Assembly (NCBI GenBank): GCA_003647375.1
Contig: QMMS01000315.1
Location: 1 to 5,472 of the forward strand
DNA: 5,472 bases
DNA from: Deltaproteobacteria bacterium
Lineage (GTDB): Bacteria > Desulfobacterota > Desulfobacteria > Desulfobacterales > B30-G6
Direction of reading: 5' to 3'
Shown here piece by piece: positions 1 through 5,326 of this stretch. A program made the position numbers and the translations under genes. Below the pieces are notes generated by a model that was not told the DNA's origin, ran no database searches, and saw only the letters and a list, made by a program, of their open reading frames with translations. Position 1 is the first letter of the stretch, and each line of letters opens with the position of its first letter.

Positions 1-750
1 AGTCATGCCATAAAAAATGCCTTGGAACTAAAAGAGATAAACCCCAAGATGGATATCTATGTTCTTTTCCGGGATATGAGAACGTACGGGTTCAGGGAGG
101 ATTATTATCGGGAGGCGTCGGAGAAAGAGGTGAGATTCATCCGTTATGAGCCGGATGATCCGCCCCGGGTGGAAGCAGTTGAAGAGGGAGGCCGGTCTAT
201 ATTAAGATTAACCGTGACTGATCCCATTTTAGGTCAACGACTTGAATTAGATGCCGATGTTCTTTCTTTGGCTGCCGCTGTCATTCCCGCCGCATCAACA
301 AAGGAAGTGGCCGGATTGTTCAAGGTTACATTGAGCCCGGACGATTTCTTCAAGGAAGCCCATGTCAAATTGAAGCCTGTTGAGTTTGCTGCAGATGGTG
401 TTTTCCTTTGTGGGATGGCTCACTATCCGAAGCATATACCGGAAACGATTACCCAGGCCTATGGTGCTGCAGGCCGGGCTTTAACGCTTCTATCAAAAGA
501 TACCGTTATCGCCTCAGGTTCTGTTTGCGAAGTGAAAGAAAACGATTGTGTGTCGTGCGGAGCATGTATTACAGCTTGTACATATGATGCCATAGAATTT
601 ATTGATACACCCAAAGGCAAAAAAGCCTGGGTAAATCCGATTCTTTGTAAAGGAGACGGTGTTTGTAACGCAAAGTGCCCAACCAATGCAATTGTACTAA
701 AGCATTTTACCGATGAAGAACTTTTGAGCCAGATTGATGCAGCGGCGTGA
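1..750 (+). CDS. bamE: HdrA-like FAD/iron-sulfur subunit, C-terminal part (probable BamE)
   Basis: This is the C-terminal 249 residues of a heterodisulfide reductase subunit A-like flavoprotein. The reading frame is open from base 1, so the gene starts upstream of the window and no start codon is assigned. Seen: the end of the FAD-binding fold, with the HdrA-typical stretch DGVFLCGMAHYPKHIPETI from about fragment residue 132, followed by AYGAAGRA. A C-terminal two-cluster ferredoxin domain follows: C183, C186, C189, C193 in the first motif, and C216, D219, C222, C226 in the second. In the second motif Asp takes the place of the usual second Cys. HdrA proteins are cytoplasmic and carry the FAD proposed to bifurcate electrons. 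The MvhD partner gene follows after 80 bp of AT-rich DNA, and NuoEFG-like genes lie beyond it, which matches BamE of the class II benzoyl-CoA reductase complex. The HdrA family call is near certain. The bamE name is an inference from gene order, because bamB and bamC are not visible. Confidence 0.9.
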   Translation, partial: SHAIKNALELKEINPKMDIYVLFRDMRTYGFREDYYREASEKEVRFIRYEPDDPPRVEAVEEGGRSILRLTVTDPILGQRLELDADVLSLAAAVIPAASTKEVAGLFKVTLSPDDFFKEAHVKLKPVEFAADGVFLCGMAHYPKHIPETITQAYGAAGRALTLLSKDTVIASGSVCEVKENDCVSCGACITACTYDAIEFIDTPKGKKAWVNPILCKGDGVCNAKCPTNAIVLKHFTDEELLSQIDAAA

Positions 751-830
751 TGTATAAATCACAATACTCAAAAGACAAATGACAAATTTATGATTTATTT
801 ATATTTGTAGTTTCCGGGTAAGGAGGCAGA

Positions 831-1604
831 ATGAGTACTGTTTTTGAATTTAAACCAAGAATATTAGGTTTCGTATGTCATTGGTGAGCATACGGCGCTG
901 CTGACCTGGCTGGAGTTTCCAGACTGCAATATACAAATGAAATCAGGCTAATTCGCGTCATGTGTTCCGGCAGGGTTGATTTGGAATTTATTCTCAGAGC
1001 CTTCTCAAATGGACAAGACGGCGTGTTTATTGGTGGTTGCCGGTTAGGTGAATGCAATTATATCACCCATGGAAATTACGATGCATTGAGCAATACGCAT
1101 ATATGTAAAAAAATAATGCAGACCATAGGCCTGAACCCGGAAAGGCTAAGAATCGAATTTATGACCGGCGCCGATGGAAATCTTCTGGCCGAAGTTACCG
1201 ATGATTTTACCGAGAAGGTGAGGGCGTTAGGACCACTTGGCAAGGGTGAAGGAATAGACAAAAATGAATTGAAGCTAAATCTTGAAGCCGTTAGAAAATT
1301 AGTCCCTTACCTTAAACTGGTAGAAAGGGAGCGGCTCAGAGTGCCCGTAAAATCTGAAGAAGCGTACAAGGCATTTTTTGAAAGTAGCGAGGTCGATAGA
1401 CTATTTAATGAAATTATGGGTGATAAATTGGCAATAAGCCAAATATTGTTGCTCCTGAAGAAAGAACCTCTTTCAACGAGCGATATTTCTAAGAAGTTGG
1501 GTCTGAACCCATCGGATGTGTCAAAGCATATGAATCGTTCATCCATGCACGGATTGGTCAGGTACGATGTGAACCGGAATTGCTATGCTCTTGCTTCGGT
1601 ATAG
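831..1604 (+). CDS. bamF: MvhD-like iron-sulfur subunit, selenoprotein with in-frame UGA (probable BamF)
   Basis: This gene encodes 257 residues if the UGA at 885-887 is read as selenocysteine (Sec19). ATG 831 sits 4 bp after a near-perfect Shine-Dalgarno TAAGGAGG (819-826). A conventional gene caller would start at ATG 960 and lose the first 43 codons. Those codons clearly belong to the family: they read FVCHWUAYGAADLAGVSRLQ, where MvhD homologues have FVCxWCxYxxADLAG. The five conserved [2Fe-2S] ligand positions are therefore C16, Sec19, C45 (MCSGRVD), C70 and C75 (CRLGEC). MvhD proteins pass electrons between HdrA and a partner oxidoreductase. In the Geobacter class II benzoyl-CoA reductase complex, BamF is the MvhD-type subunit and the source of its selenocysteine. 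Residues from about 140 onward are a long extension beyond classical MvhD (about 140 aa). The last 60 or so residues (199-257) resemble a winged helix-turn-helix. The family and the UGA readthrough are well supported. The bamF name is inferred from context. Confidence 0.9.
885..926 (+). promoter_or_regulatory. Selenocysteine UGA codon with bacterial SECIS-like hairpin
   Basis: The UGA at 885-887 is followed inside the coding sequence by a compact hairpin. CTGGA (910-914) pairs perfectly with TCCAG (918-922) around the three-base loop GTT (915-917). The loop begins 28 bases after the UGA. It starts with G followed by U, as in known bacterial SECIS elements, where the loop lies roughly 16-37 bases downstream of UGA and SelB recognises a G/U-containing apical loop. 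An alternative register pairs CTGG 906-909 with CCAG 919-922 and gives a larger loop. The lower stem is weak: G908-C924 and C906-G926 can pair, but G909/A923 and T907/T925 are mismatched. Fold energy was not computed. The element would act in the mRNA, and selA, selB, selC and selD must be elsewhere in the genome. Confidence 0.75.
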
Positions 1605-1632
1605 TGTTGCCTGTGTTAAAAGATAAAAAATT

Positions 1633-1665
1633 ATCACGAAAACACGAAATCTGGAAAACACGAAA
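1633..1665 (+). repeat. 33-nt CACGAAAA-based repeat, copy 1
   Basis: The copy is built as a 17-base block (ATCACGAAAACACGAAA), five variable bases (TCTGG) and an 11-base block (AAAACACGAAA). Both blocks match exactly those in the two arms at 5179-5211 and 5225-5257. The underlying period is 8 bases, with CACGAAAA repeated four times and the third unit degenerate. An inverted, diverged copy at 2010-2042 closes the same intergenic region. Confidence 0.85.
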
Positions 1666-1682
1666 ACACACAAGGGACTTCA

Positions 1683-1718
1683 CCCCAATTGGAATATTGG
1701 AATGATGGAATTGTGGGG
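1683..1718 (+). repeat. GGAATNNT octamer array in a small hairpin
   Basis: Three consecutive octamers read GGAATATT (1691-1698), GGAATGAT (1699-1706) and GGAATTGT (1707-1714). They are framed by CCCCAATT (1683-1690) and AATTGTGGGG (1709-1718). These frames can pair with a two-base bulge, so the unit could form a hairpin. No gene product or function can be assigned. It looks like a dispersed small repeat. Confidence 0.6.
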
Positions 1719-1749
1719 TATTACTCCGGCGGATAAATACCCGCAGGTT

Positions 1750-1811
1750 GTCATTCCCGCGAAGGCGGGAATCCAGAAGAACACTGGATGCCGGATCAGG
1801 TCCGGCATGAC
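1750..1811. repeat. REP-like multi-hairpin element
   Basis: Three stems lie in series. ATTCCCGC (1753-1760) pairs with GCGGGAAT (1765-1772) around GAAG. ATCCAG (1771-1776) can pair with CTGGAT (1784-1789). GCCGGA (1790-1795) pairs with TCCGGC (1801-1806) around TCAGG. GTCAT (1750-1754) and ATGAC (1807-1811) could close the whole element, although it shares bases with the first stem. The GTCATTCCCGCGAAGGCGGG core is the kind of short repeat scattered between genes in many proteobacterial genomes. It is GC-rich against AT-rich flanks, which fits a mobile or dispersed repeat rather than a terminator, since no T run follows. Confidence 0.75.
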
Positions 1812-1821
1812 GGAGTTGGCT

Positions 1822-1865
1822 ATTTAATCAAAAGAATTCCTCTATGCTCTGCATAGGGGTTAAAT
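1822..1865. repeat. Two-part hairpin with TCT loop
   Basis: The inner 9-bp stem CCTCTATGC (1839-1847) pairs with GCATAGGGG (1851-1859), including one G-T wobble, around a TCT loop. The outer stem ATTTAA (1822-1827) pairs with TTAAAT (1860-1865), separated from the inner one by an 11-base one-sided bulge. No T tract follows on the + strand, so a rho-independent terminator in the gene direction is not supported. Confidence 0.5.
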
Positions 1866-1886
1866 AAAATAAAAAGTCATTTTGAT

Positions 1887-1909
1887 ACTTCGCAGCTCTG
1901 CTGCGGGGT
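1887..1909. repeat. GC-rich hairpin with TCT loop
   Basis: CGCAGC (1891-1896) pairs perfectly with GCTGCG (1900-1905) around TCT (1897-1899). The stem extends to ACTT/GGGT (1887-1890 and 1906-1909) through two G-T wobbles, giving about 10 bp. It shares its loop and general design with the hairpin about 30 bp upstream, so the two may be relatives of one repeat family. Confidence 0.55.
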
Positions 1910-2009
1910 AGTTCATTCGCCAGGTTAATATTAAAAAGTCGTGATGAAAAACTAGTTTTATTCCGGTTTAGCCGAGTTAGGGAAAGAACATGTAATTAAA
2001 ATTGTACTT

Positions 2010-2042
2010 TTTCGTGGTTTCGTCCTTTCGTGATTTCGTGTT
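2010..2042 (-). repeat. 33-nt CACGAAAA-based repeat, copy 2 (inverted)
   Basis: Read on the - strand, this 33-base stretch matches the arm at 5179-5211 at 29 of 33 positions by direct comparison. It has the same 8-base period, and its four units are variants of CACGAAAA. It lies in inverted orientation to copy 1 (1633-1665), so the two copies bracket about 410 bp of repeat-rich DNA just upstream of the NuoE-like gene. Confidence 0.8.
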
Positions 2043-2101
2043 GAAATTTGTTTTATCCGGTTTATCAGGTTTGCGGAATGAATAGGATTAGGAAAGCGGT
2101 T

Positions 2102-2563
2102 ATGGATATTGATAGAATCGATCAGATTATTGACAAACACCAGGTTGCGGCAAGTTCTTTAATTCAAATATTACTTGATATTCAAAGTGAAAACCATTGG
2201 CTCCCCAGGGAAGCCTTGGAAAGGGTCGGTGAAAGGCTAGAAGTTCCTTCAAGCCGGATTCAGCATATCGCTACCTTTTATAAGGCATTTAGCCTGGTTC
2301 CTAAAGGACGTCATGAAATTCACATTTGTGTGGGTACCGCCTGCCATGTTCGCGGTGCGACGCGTATCCTTGACACGGTGGAAGAGGCTATTGGAATTAA
2401 GTCTGGAGAAACGGACCTGGATTTAAAGTTCAGTCTGGAAACGGTTAATTGCCTCGGTTGCTGTGCTTTAGGACCTGTGCTGGAAGTCGATGGGAAGGTC
2501 CACGGTAAGATGTCGCCGGTTAAAACAGCGGACGTGTTAAAAAATTACGGAACTAAAAACTGA
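2102..2563 (+). CDS. bamG: NuoE-like [2Fe-2S] subunit (probable BamG)
   Basis: The protein has 153 residues, usual for a 24-kDa/NuoE-type subunit with a thioredoxin-like [2Fe-2S] domain. It starts MDIDRIDQIIDKH, followed by the helical N-terminal part LIQILLDIQ and the family stretch IATFYKAFSLVPKGRHEIHI. The cluster ligands are C76 and C81 (CVGTAC, C-x4-C) and C117 and C121 (CLGCC, C-x3-C). Start choice: ATG 2102 has AGGAAAG (2090-2096) just upstream and begins where family members begin. The in-frame ATG 2078 has a poorer ribosome site, and TTG 2048 would put repeat DNA into the protein. The partner is the NuoF-like subunit 41 bp downstream, and together they form an NAD(H)-linked diaphorase. 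NuoE family membership is near certain. The bamG name is inferred from the gene order. Confidence 0.9.
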   Translation: MDIDRIDQIIDKHQVAASSLIQILLDIQSENHWLPREALERVGERLEVPSSRIQHIATFYKAFSLVPKGRHEIHICVGTACHVRGATRILDTVEEAIGIKSGETDLDLKFSLETVNCLGCCALGPVLEVDGKVHGKMSPVKTADVLKNYGTKN

Positions 2564-2604
2564 TGTTTGCTTAATAGGCTGAAAAATAATAATAGGGGAA
2601 AATT

Positions 2605-4533
2605 ATGGCGCGGTTAAACTCGCCTGAAGCATTAGAGAACTTCAGACAGGAAATATTATCCAAGAGAGATCCCAAAAAGCCTTGCATATCCATATGCGCC
2701 GGCGCTGGTTGTATTGCCTCAGGCGCGGATGAAGTCATAGCGGCTTTTAGCGCAGAGATTGAAAAAGAAGGCTTGCAGGCTCAAGTGGATACCAAAGGGA
2801 CCGGGTGTCCCGGTTTTTGTGAGAGAGGGCCCGTTGTGGTGATTTACCCCGAGGAGATATGCTATCTCCAGGTAACGCCTGAAGATGTTCCCGAGATTAT
2901 CTCGCAAACCATAAAGGAGAAAAAAGTTGTCGATCGTCTGCTCTATGAAGACCCGGTCACAGGTGAACGAGCCATCCATGAATCCGATATCACCTTTTAT
3001 AAAAATCAACAACGAACCGTTCTCTGCAACAACATTAAGATCGATTCCAAGAACATCGATGATTATCTGGCGTTAGACGGTTATTCCGCATTAGCCAAAG
3101 CGCTTTCTAAGATGACCGCCGTAGACGTATTGGAGGAAGTCAAAAAATCCAATCTAAGAGGAAGGGGCGGTGCTGGTTTCCCTGCCGGAAGAAAGTGGGA
3201 AGGATCCCGCAATGCCCCTGAACCCATAAAATATGTGATCGTTAATGCCGATGAGGGTGATCCCGGGGCGTTTATGGATAGAGCGCTTCTTGAAGGAAAT
3301 CCGCATTCCATTCTTGAGGGCTTGATCATTGGCGGCTATGCAATCGGTTCTAACGAGGGCTATATTTATGTTCGACAGGAATACCCCTTGGCAGTGAAGA
3401 ATATAAATCTCGCGATCAAACAGGCTGAAGCCTATGGGTTGCTCGGGGAAAATATCCTTGGTTCAGGCTATGATTTCAATGTTTTTGTACACCAGGGGGC
3501 CGGCGCCTTTGTCTGTGGTGAATCAACCGCCCTGATGACGGCATTGGAAGGGAGAGTTGGAGAACCCAGGCCAAAGTATGTTCGCTCCAACGTCAAGGGC
3601 CTTTGGGAAAGACCTAGCGTGTTGAATAATGTTGAAACATGGGCAAATGTGCCGCTTATCATCAATAACGGTGCTGACTGGTTTACTGAAATTGGAACCG
3701 AAAGTAGTAAGGGCACCAAGATTTTCTCTTTGGTCGGCAAGATAACCAATACCGGGCTTGTGGAAGTACCCATGGGCATTACCCTGAGAGATATTATTTA
3801 CAAGATCGGCGGTGGTATACCTGATGGCAAGAAGTTCAAAGCAGTGCAGACCGGAGGACCGTCAGGCGGATGTATCCCTGAGGAGCAGTTAGATTTGGAA
3901 GTTGGGTTTGATGAACTTACCAAAGCCGGTTCAATGATGGGATCCGGTGGAATGATTGTCATGGATGAAGATACCTGTATGGTGGATGTTGCCAGGTACT
4001 TCATTAACTTTCTCACGGATGAATCCTGCGGGAAATGTGTTCCCTGCCGCGAGGGCTTGCGGCAGATGCATAGGATTCTTACGAATATCACCGAAGGAAA
4101 AGGGGAAGAGGGCGACATCGAGCTTTTAGAGGTGCTTTCGGAAACAGCCGTTGAAGCCTCTCTTTGTGCTTTAGGTAAGAGCGCCCCTAACCCGTTTTTA
4201 AGCACCTTACGTTACTTCAGAGATGAGTACGAGGCACATATCAAGGAGAAGCGGTGCCCGGCGTTGTCCTGCAAGGAACTGATCGCTTTCTATATTGACC
4301 CGGGCAAGTGCCTCGCTTGTGGGATTTGCTATAAGAAGTGTCCTGCAAAAGCGATTGACGGCGGCAAGAAAAAGATCCATATCATTGACCAGGAAAAATG
4401 TACCAATTGCGGAACCTGCTTTGAAGTTTGTCCTCCTCGTTTTGGTGCGGTGGCAAAGATATCCGGCAAACCTGTTCCGCCTCCTATCCCTGAAGAAAAA
4501 AGAATTATAATTAGAAAGAGCAAAGAAAAATGA
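2605..4533 (+). CDS. bamH: NuoF-like NADH/FMN/iron-sulfur subunit (probable BamH)
   Basis: The protein has 642 residues, and ATG 2605 follows AGGGGA (2594-2599). Domains in order: a thioredoxin-like [2Fe-2S] domain (about 25-110; C31, C36, C68, C72); the FMN/NADH-binding core with GRGGAGFPAGRKW (186-198), NADEGDPGAFMDR (214-226) and GAGAFVCGESTAL (298-310); the N3-type [4Fe-4S] site with ESCGKCVPCREG (C475, C478, C481) and C521; and a C-terminal two-cluster ferredoxin domain (C569, C572, C575, C579 and C599, C602, C605, C609). This layout is larger than NuoF of complex I. It matches NADH-oxidising subunits of bifurcating enzymes such as HydB of [FeFe]-hydrogenases, and BamH. It is the likely site of electron exchange with NAD(H), in the cytoplasm, as no membrane segments are visible. 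All expected ligands are present. The family is certain; the bamH name depends on context. Confidence 0.93.
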   Translation: MARLNSPEALENFRQEILSKRDPKKPCISICAGAGCIASGADEVIAAFSAEIEKEGLQAQVDTKGTGCPGFCERGPVVVIYPEEICYLQVTPEDVPEIISQTIKEKKVVDRLLYEDPVTGERAIHESDITFYKNQQRTVLCNNIKIDSKNIDDYLALDGYSALAKALSKMTAVDVLEEVKKSNLRGRGGAGFPAGRKWEGSRNAPEPIKYVIVNADEGDPGAFMDRALLEGNPHSILEGLIIGGYAIGSNEGYIYVRQEYPLAVKNINLAIKQAEAYGLLGENILGSGYDFNVFVHQGAGAFVCGESTALMTALEGRVGEPRPKYVRSNVKGLWERPSVLNNVETWANVPLIINNGADWFTEIGTESSKGTKIFSLVGKITNTGLVEVPMGITLRDIIYKIGGGIPDGKKFKAVQTGGPSGGCIPEEQLDLEVGFDELTKAGSMMGSGGMIVMDEDTCMVDVARYFINFLTDESCGKCVPCREGLRQMHRILTNITEGKGEEGDIELLEVLSETAVEASLCALGKSAPNPFLSTLRYFRDEYEAHIKEKRCPALSCKELIAFYIDPGKCLACGICYKKCPAKAIDGGKKKIHIIDQEKCTNCGTCFEVCPPRFGAVAKISGKPVPPPIPEEKRIIIRKSKEK

Positions 4534-5126
4534 GTGATATCTTTTTAGAAATTGATGGAAAAGAGGTTAAAGCAACAGAAGGAATGACTGTTCTTGCGGC
4601 AGCCCAAAGTGCGGGTATACCTATCCCCACACTCTGTTACCACGAAAAACTGGAACCGTTTGGGGGTTGCCGACTTTGCATCGTGGAAGCAGAAGCTCGC
4701 GGTTGGACCAAGCTCGTTGTTTCCTGTGTTTACCCGGTAGAAGAAAAATTAATCGTCAGGACCCGATCTGAGAAGATAGATAGAATCCGCAAAACTATTT
4801 TAGAGCTGTTACTGGCTCATGCCCCGGATTCACCGGCATTGCATGATTTAGCTCAAGTGTATGGAGCAGATAAAAACCGTTTTGAAAAAGAGGCCTCGTT
4901 TTGCATTCATTGTGGTTTGTGTGTAAGATACTGCGCTGAGGTAAAGAAGAAGAACGCTGTTGGATTTGTTGACAGAGGTATAAGAAAAGAGATCAGTTTT
5001 ATTCCGGAAATAGCCTCAAAGGAATGCAACGACTGCAAGGAATGTTTTCCACTCTGTCCTACATCGTATCTCCAGGCAGCTTTTGTATTGACTGAAGCCC
5101 TTGTGTTTCCCTCATCTTCTGAATAG
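4530..5126 (+). CDS. bamI: NuoG/HoxU-like iron-sulfur subunit (probable BamI)
   Basis: The protein has 198 residues. Its ATG overlaps the TGA of the NuoF-like gene (ATGA, 4530-4533), so the two are probably translationally coupled. The N-terminal domain is a plant-type [2Fe-2S] ferredoxin as in NuoG/HoxU: C36, C47, C50, C66 (LCYHEKLEPFGGCRLC and SC). The next segment, LLLAHAPDSPALHDLAQ (93-109), sits where NuoG has the His/Cys [4Fe-4S] motif. It keeps one His (H97) but none of the Cys, so that cluster is probably lost. A two-cluster ferredoxin domain closes the protein: C125, C128, C131, C135 and C166, C169, C172, C176. The protein ends shortly after this, without the molybdopterin-like domain of full NuoG. 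It probably wires electrons between the NuoEF-type diaphorase and the HdrA/MvhD-type subunits. The family is near certain; the bamI name is inferred. Confidence 0.9.
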   Translation: MSDIFLEIDGKEVKATEGMTVLAAAQSAGIPIPTLCYHEKLEPFGGCRLCIVEAEARGWTKLVVSCVYPVEEKLIVRTRSEKIDRIRKTILELLLAHAPDSPALHDLAQVYGADKNRFEKEASFCIHCGLCVRYCAEVKKKNAVGFVDRGIRKEISFIPEIASKECNDCKECFPLCPTSYLQAAFVLTEALVFPSSSE

Positions 5127-5178
5127 GAAACGGGTATACAAGGGAATCGATATATTGGTTTTATTTGAAATGATTTTC

Positions 5179-5257
5179 ATCACGAAAACACGAAAGAACG
5201 AAAACACGAAAAAGACCAACTAAATTTCGTGTTTTTTGAATTTCGTGTTTTCGTGAT
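5179..5257. repeat. Large inverted repeat made of two CACGAAAA-based 33-nt units
   Basis: The left arm (5179-5211) and right arm (5225-5257) are 33 bases each and separated by a 13-base loop (5212-5224). Within the arms the outer 17 bases and the inner 11 bases are perfectly complementary. Only a 5-base internal stretch does not match (GAACG on the left; TTCAA on the right when read as the reverse complement). Each arm is the same unit as copy 1 at 1633-1665. ATATTTTTT follows the right arm, so transcripts could form a very long AT-rich hairpin with a short U run. This might attenuate transcription between bamI and etfB, but the stem is unlike a typical GC-rich terminator. Confidence 0.85.
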
Positions 5258-5326
5258 ATTTTTTCACTTAAAAAATCCAATAACTAATATTCAAGATACT
5301 GAATTGCTATAAAACAGGAGGATATT

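Larger units (their letters stand above)
1605..2101. other. Repeat-rich intergenic region between the MvhD-like and NuoE-like genes
   Basis: This stretch of about 500 bp carries no convincing gene on either strand. The rest of the cluster is tightly spaced (80 bp, 41 bp and a 4 bp overlap), so this gap stands out. It holds, in order: a CACGAAAA octamer repeat, a GGAATNNT octamer array, a REP-like multi-hairpin element, two further hairpins with TCT loops, a 12-bp palindrome (AAAACTAGTTTT, 1948-1959), a 9-bp direct repeat TCCGGTTTA (1962-1970 and 2056-2064), and an inverted copy of the CACGAAAA repeat. No clear sigma-70 promoter or U-tract terminator was found, so it is open whether bamG-bamI are transcribed from upstream or have their own promoter here. 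Confidence 0.75.

Noticed and set aside
751..830. Terminator or promoter between the HdrA-like and MvhD-like genes
   Set aside because: Only a weak AT hairpin (ACAAAT 782-787 with ATTTGT 803-808) and a GACAAAT direct repeat are present, and nothing is strong enough to call.
960..1604. The MvhD-like gene starting at ATG 960
   Set aside because: This start lies inside the conserved VMCSGRVD motif, lacks a good ribosome site, and would delete two cluster ligand positions. The frame continues upstream through UGA 885-887 to ATG 831.
831..1604. Broken MvhD pseudogene caused by a nonsense mutation
   Set aside because: The coding sequence is conserved on both sides, there is no other damage, the UGA falls exactly at a known Cys/Sec ligand position, and a SECIS-like hairpin follows.
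1633..2042. CRISPR array from the repeated 33-nt units
   Set aside because: There are only two copies in this gap, in opposite orientation and not regularly spaced. The units are internally tandem, and no cas genes are present.
2048..2101. TTG 2048 or ATG 2078 as start of the NuoE-like gene
   Set aside because: The extra N-terminal residues would be encoded by sequence next to the repeats and do not resemble the family. ATG 2102 has the better ribosome site and the usual family start.
1958..2140. Open frame on the - strand over the repeat region and the start of the NuoE-like gene
   Set aside because: It is made of repeat sequence and the complement of bamG, has no recognisable motif, and runs against all neighbours.
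3798..4205. Long antisense open frames within the NuoF-like gene (also 3468-3779 and 3081-3329)
   Set aside because: They are complements of strongly conserved NuoF codons and show no protein family features.
4295..4510. Overlapping + strand open frame inside the 3' end of the NuoF-like gene
   Set aside because: It is an out-of-frame reading of the Cys-rich ferredoxin domain and has no features of its own.
5179..5263. Classical rho-independent terminator after the NuoG-like gene
   Set aside because: A T run follows, but the stem is very long, AT-rich and repeated elsewhere without T runs. It is better described as a repeat, with termination only a possibility.
5300..5326. Promoter -10 box TATAAA (5308-5313) for etfB
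   Set aside because: It lies almost against the ribosome site, and no matching -35 element is found about 17 bp upstream.
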